Of a DNA stretch of 64,000 nucleotides, positions 38,401 through 50,400 are shown piece after piece. The notes under the pieces were generated by a model. It was given only the letters and a program-made list of their open reading frames with translations. It did no database searches and was not told where the DNA came from. Source of the DNA: Molanna angustata (taxonomy: Eukaryota > Arthropoda > Insecta > Trichoptera > Molannidae); the NCBI GenBank assembly GCA_963576475.1, contig OY754964.1:48682861-48746860 (forward strand). Reading direction: 5' to 3'. The first letter of the stretch is position 1; each line of letters opens with the position of its first letter. Made by a program: the position numbers and the translations under genes.

Positions 38401-41400
38401 TCTTGAATATAATAATTAGCAAATATTTTTTTAAAAAAGGTAAACTTCATATCTTAATACTATCCTTTTTCTGTACGAAAAATATTTTCTTTTAAATTTA
38501 CTTTAGAAATACAATGACACTACATTTAGAGAAACGATTGGCATCAGATTAAAAGGAGGCAGGATTCGAACTCGCGATCACTGGATTACAAACCCAGCAC
38601 TCTTACCGCTCTGCCACCACCCATCCATCATCAATTAGGTTGTGTTTCTGGAACAAAGATTAAAGTAAAAGTATAGTTAAAATACTTTGATATCATAAAA
38701 TTGTGCAATATTTTGGTTGTTTCATTGAAATATAATACCGTCAAACGGCACAATTTTGAACAATTTTATGAAATCAAAGTATTTTAACTATACTTTAACT
38801 GATACTTTTGTTGAAACAACCCAGCCTTAGGCTGTACAACAAAAGTATCAGTTAAGGTATAGTTAAAATACTTTGATTTCATGAAATTGTTCTAAATGGC
38901 GTTGTTTAACGGCATCAGATTTCAATGAAACCACCAAGAGTTTCGAAGGATTTTATGAAATTAAAGTATTTTAACTATATTTTTACTTTAATCTTAGTTC
39001 GAGAAACACAGCCTTAGTGTTGCTCGACTCATTAAACGTCGCTTTATAAATATCAACAGTTGTTTTATGGCAAAATTTTATGGCATCTCAATAGAGATGA
39101 AGTTGGGATATTATTATAGGAACAGAAACTCAAGTCTCATTTCAACGTGATCACTTTATGCGCTTACGCAACGTTCACCGACTATGCCTTATTGAGTTCC
39201 CTATAAATCCAATTTTTGAAATTTCTATAATCATGAATATTTTCGTTTGAATATAAGCTGAAAAACACCGTCGCCATCTATTAAGTAACGAATCAACCTT
39301 TTTATAACGCCATCTATTGAGTAATTGGCTTGTAAATAATGAAAGCAACAGTCCTTATATATGAGGTTACACAGATGTCACCCCTGAACTGCGCTTTCGT
39401 TGTTTACAAACTAATTACTTATTACAAAAAGGTTTCGAATATTCCAACTTCGTCTCTATTGAAATGTTATAAATATGTCATAAAACATCACTGACTCCTG
39501 TCAGGGAAAAAAAATCCATGACATACAGTTGCATATAAGCGTATATGCAACTGTAAAAATATTCGATGAATTGTTGTTATTTATAAAGATGTTCATATAT
39601 TGTTATTTATACATGTTTTGTTATTTTTATAAAAAAAAACATCTTTACATCTTCTCCTTGGTGATGGGGACTGGCTTTTCGCCGCTGCTCTTCTCTGTCC
39701 TGTGTGGCTTCTGAAGAGATATTCCTGTATATCATATCCTGCCTGACACCTCGTTGATATCTATTGGAAATATTTTTTTTTATTATCACAGTACGGCAGA
39801 TTTCCGCAACGCATTCCTCAAGACAATCCGACAAATAATAAGGGAGAGTGTCCGCAATATGTCAATACCCTCGACCAAAGGTATATTGGGACAAGGAGTC
39901 CTGGGGTCAATAACAGGAGGGCAAGGAACAGGACACAAGGAAGGACACCATTCTAGTCACACTCTCGATAGGCCAAAACAACAACAGGTAAGAAATTATT
40001 TACCGACACAAATTAATGTCATTTTTAATACACTTAATATATATGACTGCTTAATTAGTAAATAATAACATTTCTTAAAACAAAAATAGTCTGTATAATA
40101 AACTAATTTTTGGATACGACAACGCTTTTGTATTTTTGAAATAACTTAATTTGAAATAACTAAAATATTATATTATATACGTTTTTTATTGTTTATTATA
40201 ATAGCATAGTAAATTATCACAAATAATGACTAACATTATGAAATAAAGGACCATTAACTATTATTCATTATTTAATGGACCTTTTTTTCCTGAAATATTT
40301 ATAATCTCAGAATATTTTTATGGAACCCATTTTTAACATTTGCATAATCTTAATAAATATTTAAAAACTAAATTTATCGCGAAATGGAGACCAGAAATAA
40401 TTTATTCTCACAAGATGTAAAAATAACAATTAACAACGCATGTTAAATTTAACATTATATTGAAACTAACAGGTACAGGTAATGCAAGGATCCCACACGT
40501 TAGGAAAGACGAAAAAATGTAAACAACCAGGACAAAGACACTCTGCTGGTAATATCGAATGTGAGAGCCTCTCCAGAGGCAACTCACAGGATGCAGAACA
40601 ACCAGAAGCGACCTCAGCACAGACGCAGACACAGGAGAGTTTCAGGGGAAGAAGTAAAACATTAGGAGATACAGCAGGTACCTATAATAATAATGTTCAA
40701 ACATACTAAATTAGTAATGTGGAAAATAGTCAACTTTATTACCCACACTTTTGCAATCGAATAGTTTCGATGATTTTTGGCATTCCCATTTTATCTTCGA
40801 CTGACGCACCTGCACCTATTTAACATTTGGTGATTACGAAGAATATATTTCAAAAAAAGTTTTCTCAATTTACCATAAATGTTGGAAATCTTTTTAAATA
40901 TTTTAACTTTAAATATTGAAATATTCTAGACACCGTTATTCCCAAAAGAACGCCAACAACTACATCAGAGCTGGAACGATCAGATCCAGGATCCAAATCT
41001 GAAGGAGAAGAAGATTCACAAGCTGGAGTAGTAACACACAAAAAAGGATTAGGAAGAACTCCCAATCATTTGACTCTCAGGTATACTGATATTTAATATG
41101 GAAATCCACTTAATTTCAAGAACATGTTTCAAAACTATAATACAAGCAAATATCAAAACTAATAGTAAATTTGCAAAAAAAACACAAATCAGTATCAGTA
41201 AAGTTAATCCATAAAATTTGCATATTTCAGTACCACATCAACACTAAGTGCAGGAAGTACGGGTAGTCAAGCGCGCCTCATCCAATCATCACACCAGCCA
41301 ACTTCTTATCATCCTGTTCTTGTTAAAGATTTAGGTAAGCAACATTCATCACCTTCCCTTAGAACTCCGTCTGAATTCAGAAAGCAGACAGCAACACCAT

Positions 41401-44400
41401 CGCCGGAACATAAAGTCAAAGTTGTCAAGTCGTACAGTGGAGGTAACATCAATCGTGTCTCATCCCCAGACAACTATCTTAACGGAACATATTTCTCTAA
41501 CAAGGATTGCGTAACCAAGGTCATAATTCACAAATCACCCAGAAAGAGTAGTTTAAAGAGTAGCAAAAGCAGCGTAGATTCAACACCCAGAGGAAGTGTT
41601 GATTACGAAAAATCTCCGAAAGGAAGCATTGACAAGGATAGGTCACCAAAAAGAATCGCCGACAAATCTCCTAGAAGCAGCATCGACAGAGACAGGTCTC
41701 CCAAAGGTAGTATTGATAGAGACAGATCTCCCAAAGGTAGTGTAGACAGAGATAGATCACCAAAGGGTAACATCAATAGAGACAGATCTCCCAAGGGTAG
41801 CATTGAAAGAGATCGATCTCCCAAATCAAATATGAAAAGAGACGTGTCCCCCAAAGGCAACATATCTCGAGACCGTTCTCCTAAAAACAACATAACGAGA
41901 GACCGGTCACCAAAGTCTGTCGAAAGAAGTAAATCTCCCAAAAACTTCGAACGAGGAAAATCGCCTAGAAACAGCATCGACGGTTCAAGATCTCCACAAA
42001 ATTTGGAACGATGTAAATCACCGGCAAGGTCGATCGAAAGATCCAAGTCTCCGAATAAGGCGACACCAAAAAAGACGATAATGAAAATAAAATCTCCACA
42101 AATCAGCTTCGACAGATCTCCAAACAAATCGCCCAGTTTGGCGAGAAAATACACCAAATCTTCGCAGGATCGATTGGCGAAGCTCGGAACCAATTCCTTG
42201 GACAGGGCTATGCCGTACTCGCCGATGTCCGGATACGAAGACAAAGCATATAAACTGGGGATTGTCGTCTCCAAATCAACAGAATCGATCGCCAAGGTGA
42301 TTGAGAAACCAACTTGTGTGCAATGTTACCTTTCAAATAAGAAACAAGGAAAAATTTCCTAACATAAGGCCAGTGCGACGAGAGGGCGTTCGCACAAAAA
42401 TAAACGAAAACTAGCCTTCAACAGTAAGCAAATGTCATCTTCAGACAGGAGCAGTGTCGAAACATTAGATCTCGACTTTTACGCACACGAGCACTATGCC
42501 AATGGAAGAGATTATTCCTTTGACAAGTCCGATATTGAGGAAATACACGTTTAAACTATAACAAATAGGTAACAATATATTTACATTCTATTATTTTCAA
42601 TCATTTGTTGTGCATATGTCTTCCATATGATACTACATCCGATATTAATTATTAATAATTTTATTGCGATTTATGTGATTTGATCGGTGCATTTAATTTA
42701 AATATTATAACTAGATAGAAAATTATATTTTTGTTGAAATATTCTTGTTTGGATGATGAGTTATCAAGTTTATGTATCCACATAACTTAGTTCAAAATAA
42801 GTTTGTATTAGATATTTAGAATTATTTAAGGAGTTTAAGGCAAAATTACTATAAGTACTTGTATATATTAGTTATATAGAGTGTCATTAGTTATCAATAT
42901 TTACATTTTATATTATCATTAAATAAAGGTTGGTACTTATATTTTTAAAAAGGGTTTATACCTATTATTACATTTATTTTATTAACACAGCGTTGGGCGA
43001 ATTTATAATATGATTAATAACAATAACTTTAATACTTAATTAATTCCTTCCTTGATTAAATAAGATAACTGAAAATATCAAACACTACGAGAATTTGTTT
43101 CATATAACCTACAACTTTCATTTTTATTTTGTTTAATTGCCCATAATTGTAATTTGTTTCATTAATAGTATAAAAATTTCGTGACTATAGCAAGTTTTCA
43201 TATTCACATTTAGTAGTTTCAGAAATTTGTATTATGATTAAGTGTAAACATCGTAAAATTAGTTTACATCTAATGAATGTTTATAATACTCGTAACTAGT
43301 GTAACTAATTTGTAGAAATATATGTCAATTTTCAATATTAAGAAATTTTAAATAAAAATCGTCATCACATTTCAAACGATGAAATTCGATAGAATAAAAT
43401 TCATCATTTTATCACAACATATAGAAAATGAGGAAATAATTATTTCAAGTTTTGAAGATATTCCTATCTCTTATAATATAAAGTTTTTTCATATTTCTTA
43501 TAACTTAAAATTCGTAACAACTTATCATCAATAACACTATTCTACTGTATAGTGAATTATAATTTCTATGTATAAAAACTATTGCAATACCATTCATTCG
43601 TATTTAGATCGAATAAAATATTATACAATCGACATCATATTGTTAAAACTAATGAAATATCGATATTTCCTTGCAGTTTTGCAGTTGATCCATTACTACA
43701 ATTGTTTATTTTCTTAATTATTTTCTTAATTTTTATAAAGTTTTCTTTTTTTGTTTTGTTTCAAACCTTCAGTTTATTTACACATCAATTTTATTATATA
43801 ATTTTCAGCTTAGCAATGAGACATAAAAAAATAAATCTCATTGTGGATTAGGAACTTTTAATATTATAAAAAAAATCTTTTAGTTTATTTTTCAATTTTA
43901 ACCTATTTATCTATTTTGTTTTTTTTTATGTTGTACACTACAATGTTTCATAGTTTCTATTGTAGGATAGCTTTTTTTATTTTTTATTTCATTCTAAATT
44001 ACCTCTTTTTATTGTAATAAGTTAATAGGTACTTATAAATATTGCTAAGTACAATATTTTTCCCTCTTTCTTATTTTGTTTGTTTGTATGTATGTATCAT
44101 GTACCTGTGTTTTTTGTAGAGTGTGCCATATACTAATAAATTTACAACAAAAAATAATGGCTTGTTATGAAAAATATTACAATGCATAGAAATTCGAACT
44201 TAGAACTTAAAAGTATCAATTATTATGGAAAAATTTTACAATACATAGATATTCGAATTTAGAACAAACAATTATAAAAATGCAATGCATAGAAAATCGA
44301 ATTATGAACGGACAATTATCACTTATTATGAAACATATTACAATGCATACAAATTCGAATATAGAACTAACAATTACTTATATAAATATTACAATGCATA

Positions 44401-47400
44401 GAAATTCGAATTTATAACCAAAAATTCGAATAAATAGTTACAACTTAGTAATATTTTTTTATAAAAACCTTTGACTTTCAATATATTATTATAATTTATA
44501 TCATTATATTTCGATCTTCAGAACTACTGATTTTCGAAAACGTACCTATTCAAAAAATATACTTAACCGCTCATCACCAATCAACCAGTTTATGATGATA
44601 TAAATAGTAAAATAATATTGTGCAAAATATTGTAATTGATTTGTAAGTGAATGTGTAGTTGAGAATATTATAATAAATAATAAACAATTAAAATACAATT
44701 ACTTTTGTAAATAGATACCTACCTACGTTATTAATAAACAAATTTATAGAATTTGAAGACTTGCTATATTACGATTATATTATAAAACACATTATCATAT
44801 GTACCTTTTTATTAATATACGTACTCATTATTCAGTAACATGTTTTTTTCGTACGAAAATACAAGCAATTATTGGCCTGACTTTTTTTTTATCGACATAT
44901 ACTTTTTTTATTACACATGCCAAAAAATAACAATGTGTAATAATTAATTTAATAAATAAAATTGTTGATTTTCTACAACCTCTTTAGGCCAGGCCTAATG
45001 CATTTTTAATGTTTCATTATTTATCAAATATTGAAAGTTGTATTCATTTCAATGTTATGTGAAACAACTGTTTTAAAATTCATAAAAGATGGTGCCCCTA
45101 TTGATTGAAAACATTTTTGTTTATTTATTTATCTTCTTCATGTACATAATAAAAAACTCTGAAACAAACACGTTATGTTTTGAGTAGTACATATTAGTGT
45201 CACACTAGATAGCAATGTCAGTTTTATTTTTCTTTCTAATATTTTTTACAAACCAATCAATTTTAAAACAATGTTTTTAAGCAAGCTTTTATTATAAATA
45301 TTTATCATAGTAGAAATGTCAATGATTTTTATTATATAATCCTTTAATAATTACTTCCTCTGATGAAGTCACTCCGATGGGAATAATGTGTTTGTTTAGC
45401 TCCACTATGAGATTAATTTAATCACTTTACGTACTAATTGAATTAATATATTCATGAAGCAATATGTTGAGTAATTATAAAATTGTTATAATTTTAAATA
45501 TTATATAATATTTAAAAATTTTGTTGTTATTTTAATGTACATATATGTATGTATTATTTATTAATTGAATCATAAACTTAATAAATGTATTCAAGTATTC
45601 AATTGCATAGGTAATTATTATTGGCTTGTATGTAATGTGCTTATTATATTATTTTCGTTTAATTAATATATATTATATATTTGGAAATGATTTATACCTA
45701 GCAAGTATTTCTTTTTACTTTAATTCTATTATATGATGAAAATATATAAATACCTAAGTCTATAGTATTTATGTGTATGCCATATTTTATCACTAAAACC
45801 CAATATTAAATATATTAAAAAAAAAACAAATTATAAGCTCTATATAATTTTTCTTAATGAACTTTTGTTATGAACATAATAATTAATATAATTAGATAAT
45901 TCATTAACTAATCAAATGTACATTGTTGTAGTTAGAATCAAATAAATAAATAGTAGCGAAATTCTTACTATTATAATTAAATTGTATAACTATTATCTGT
46001 TTAGTCTATATTATGAAATATAATATAACATTATAACACAAACTTATTATTCATATTAAATAATCTACATCATACAAAATAGATATCTCGTGATTTGCAT
46101 GAGCTTTTAAAAAGATAATATTAGTCTACATACAATTGTTACAACTTTAACATAAATATCTTTAAAAACAATGTAGGTAGTTGTGTGAAAAAATATTTTG
46201 AACGCCTGCATAAAAAAAAACGAATATAATCGATTGTTTGTTTTATAAAAGTATTTTCCTAGTCTTTGAAATAGCAGGTATCTATTTTGCATTCTAAATT
46301 AGAGCAGCTCATTTCGATTGACGTAAAACTGTAATGATTATTTTTTTCATTCTTGTTCACTTACCGGTCGAGGCAAAGTTTTAAGTTGTGAATATAGTCT
46401 GCATCTGTAAGACAATAAATATCGTAACCATCCATATTGTGGCAACTCGTTATTAAGTGTGTGCTAAATAAATATTTGACATAGCACCTGTTGGTCAACT
46501 GAGAGGCAATACAATAATTAAAAAAAACATTTCAAATATTATCCGTTCATTGGATTAAAAATGAGAAGAAAACGATTTCACATAGTGAACGTTTGCCTTG
46601 AAATATATACGGATGTATGAAAACCAATCCAAGTATGTCGGAACGGAAATATGTAGCTCAAAATTCTCTTTATTTTCATTTGAAAGAAGTGGTGTTTATG
46701 ATAATAGGAATTTAGTTAAAAAAATCATTGAAATTTTAACACTGGACATTTATTAGCATGTATTGAGGTTAACGCCTAGATAGCTGCAATCTGTATAACT
46801 TCATTTTTTTAACTTTGTTTCGTAGATTTGGGTCCAAAACACTTGCTATAAAGCGCATTACGTTGCAATGAGGGTTGCAGTCTTAAAAAGACCCGAGTTG
46901 TAAGAATACTAACAACATCGACACAAATTATTAATAAATTCATTTTTATAAATTGGATTCTTGTGTAAATTAATTATCGCTGAACCTCATTATAACATAC
47001 TACAAAACAAATACCTACTTATGAAATATTAAAACATTTTCTGTGAATAAAGCAGGTATTCGAGATAATTTATTCACATAGTCTAACCTACAAAAATACA
47101 AACAGACCTATTAAACGTGAATCTATTTTCATCAAAATAAGCTAAAATAATGATGATTTTCTTTAAAAAAAATATTACGGCGACATTATTAAAAAATTGT
47201 GTATATCAATGAACACCAAAATTATCGTAAAACTATGAACTATTGTAAAATAAGATTTATATGTGTTTAAATATTATACCCAAAAACCTCTTTCGTTGAG
47301 GTGAAAAGTAGGTTATTAGTATAGATACGAATGAATATTATTATACTATAAACATATTATAGACGTTAAATAAAAATATATACCTATGCACATATAAATA

Positions 47401-50400
47401 CTTATACCTACAATAATTAAAATAAACTAAAGTATATTTTTTTCATTTCATTATTCAATCAATAATATTTTGTGTCATGAGGTTTTATTTACATTTTTTT
47501 TTTGACAAATTTAGTTTCACATTAGAGACGGAAAGAGATTATAATATATTCATGAAAGAACCGTAAAATCACGCACCTACAGGGCTTACGACCTGTCATC
47601 GGTTGGTTTGCGTGAGCCTTACCGCAACGTTCACCAACTATGCCTAATTAAAATTCTATATAATATGCTACATGATAAATTTGCGTTTGATTATTAGCTG
47701 ATAACACTTATCGCCATCTATTGAACGATCCTTTTTTCTAATGCCATCTATTGAACGATCCTTTTTTCTAATGCCATCTATTGAACGATCCTTTTTTCTA
47801 GTGCCATCTATTGAACGATCCTTTTTTTCTAATGCCATCTATTGAACGATCCTTTTTTCTAATGCCATCTATTGAACGATCCTTTTTTTTCCAATGCCAT
47901 CTATTGAACGATCCTTTTTTCTAATGCCATCTATTGAACGATCCTTTTTTTTCTAATGCCATCTATTGAACGATCCTTTTTTCTAATGCCATCTATTGAA
48001 CGATCCTTTTTTTTCTAATGCCATCTATTGAACGATCCTTTTTTCTAATTCCATCTTTTGAACGATCCTTTTTTCTAATGCCATCTATTGAACGATCCTT
48101 TTTTCTAATGCCATCTATTGAACGATCCTTTTTTCTAATGCCATCTATTGAAAATTTCGTTGGTACACGATGAAAGTCGCAATCTTTATTTTTTTTTGTT
48201 TATTATTCGAATCAATGGACATATAAATTACAATAAAAAAGGTTAACAACCTCCATGATGTATTTCATAAAAATCCTCCTTAATTTACATGAAATCTCGT
48301 GTTAAAAAAGGGAAGTATTTCTCTTGTAATGTTACATTCATCAAACATTGCACATGTACTTAATAATACATAAAACATTTTATCACTAAGGTTAACATTT
48401 ATTTGAAGACAACTCAATAATTTACATGTAAGGATTGTAAAAAGGTTAGGTGTAAAAAGGTTAAACAAAATTTTCAAAACAAATAAAAAGCTACACAAAA
48501 ACAATATCGAAGTAAACAAAAAATAAATCAATACAATTTTTTTGATTTAATTCTTAAATAAATCGTAATTTCTTTCGAGTCTATGACACAGAGGGGAGTT
48601 CATTAAACCATTTAGTAACTTTATACTTATAGAAATATTGTGAGGTATCCTTGTGAATTTTAATCTAAAGGCACTAAAGTGGTTTTAAAAGCTCCTCCCC
48701 TAACATATAATGCCAAATAATATAGGTGTCGTATCTATTAGAATATTAAATTTGTCAAAAAAATATCATTGAAGGCAGGAAAAAAATCCAGTGTTTGCGT
48801 AAAAGTAAATGCAATCATAAAATAATTTTATTTATTAAATAATTACATTTTCGAAACAATGTTATATGTTTTCACTTATATGTTAGGCTCAATGATTAAA
48901 AATGGACATGAGCTGTACTCAAAATAAAAAAAAAGAAATCCAAGAGTGAAATTCGTTTTGAAGATGATTTAAAAATACCAAAATAATTCAACGCGATCAA
49001 TAAATGATTCGGCGGATATTTAAATGGTTTATATTAACTACCACAAAATATCCGCCGAATCATTAAATAATGGTTAATTCAACGCGTTTTAAAAATATCG
49101 AAAATAATATTCGATAAGTTGTATTCATCAGCAGGTTTGTTTCAATTAAAAAAAATATTTGTCGTATCAATAATGAACATGTTTCTAACAAGGTTTCCAC
49201 TATATGTAATGGATTCAAAATTTATAATCAAAGGTTTTATTTAATATTGAGGAAAAAAAATCACACAACACCTCTCAATATTATGATATTTTTATTAATT
49301 AGTATTAAAAAAAAAAAGCATACAAGGCTGATAAAAGAGGAATGAAAAGTAGAGATCGGCCAAGAAAGAGTTGGCACGATCACATAAATGGGATTTTGAA
49401 AGATGGAGATGTTAGAAGTAAGAATAATAGAAGAGCGTGTATGAGACGATGTATGGACGTGAATGAAGCGAGGAATGTATGTCAAGAGAGAGGAGTCTGG
49501 CGTTCGGTTCTCTCTGCCTACCCCAAATAGGGAAATGGCGTGATGGTATGGTATGGTATGGTAATAAAAATAAAGGTATCAACAAAACCGTGTTCGGGCA
49601 TTTTCCTTCAATCACAGCGCAAATTGTACCTACTAATTTTAAAGCGTATTTTAATATTATTCTTCTTTACCCTGCTTTGTCCAGTAATGGACAAAGGCCT
49701 CCCCGTGAGACCTCCTCAGCTCCATATCTTGGGCAGGCCCATCCATCCGCCTCCAGGCACTCGTCTAATATCATCGTTTGTACACACAAAAGTCAGTATC
49801 GGGAGAACGCAAGCGTCAAAGACTTTATTTTAAAATTGAGGATGTAAGAGATTTTACCAAAGGCGACCCATGCCCTCTTCTTTTTTCAGTTTCTGCCTTT
49901 TGATTTTCTTTGTGTCCAAGTGATAGTGTGTCCAAGATAAACATAACTATCTGCCTTTTCGATGACTTTTCCATCTACCAAGATACCCCTCGACGGTTCT
50001 GCATTGCCCATAACTTTGGTTTTTACATAATGTATTCATTTTGAGAAAAAAATTCCAAGATGTTGTTTATCATATCTTCTAATTCTTTGTCATTATATTG
50101 GCATATAAGACTATATCATCTGCGAACCTCAAATTGCTCAGCAATAATTTTATTTACTTCAAAACGATATTTCATGTGCGGATTTTCATTTATTGAACCA
50201 AAAAATTATTTGTATGTTTATTTTTTTAATACAATTAAATATTTAATTTATATTATTTCTTCTTGTAACATTATAGATATCAAAATATATATTTGTTTTA
50301 TTTGTGTATGATTGAATATTTAATTTAAAATATAGGTATTAACTTGTTCCATAGATATTAGATAAAATAAAATAACGTAAAATCATGTTTGAAATATTTA

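Noticed and set aside
41603..42295. 230-codon open frame on the minus strand
   Set aside because: It is the shadow of the SPK-repeat region. Periodic codons such as TCTCCCAAAGG read in reverse give a regular hydrophobic repeat. The plus strand is continuous with the sif exon and explains the periodicity.
47712..48152. CRISPR-like regular array
   Set aside because: The units are directly contiguous, with no unique spacers, and the context is a eukaryotic transposon. It is a minisatellite.
49479..49847. 122-codon open frame
   Set aside because: It spans two unrelated retroelement ends of opposite orientation and has no coherent protein content.
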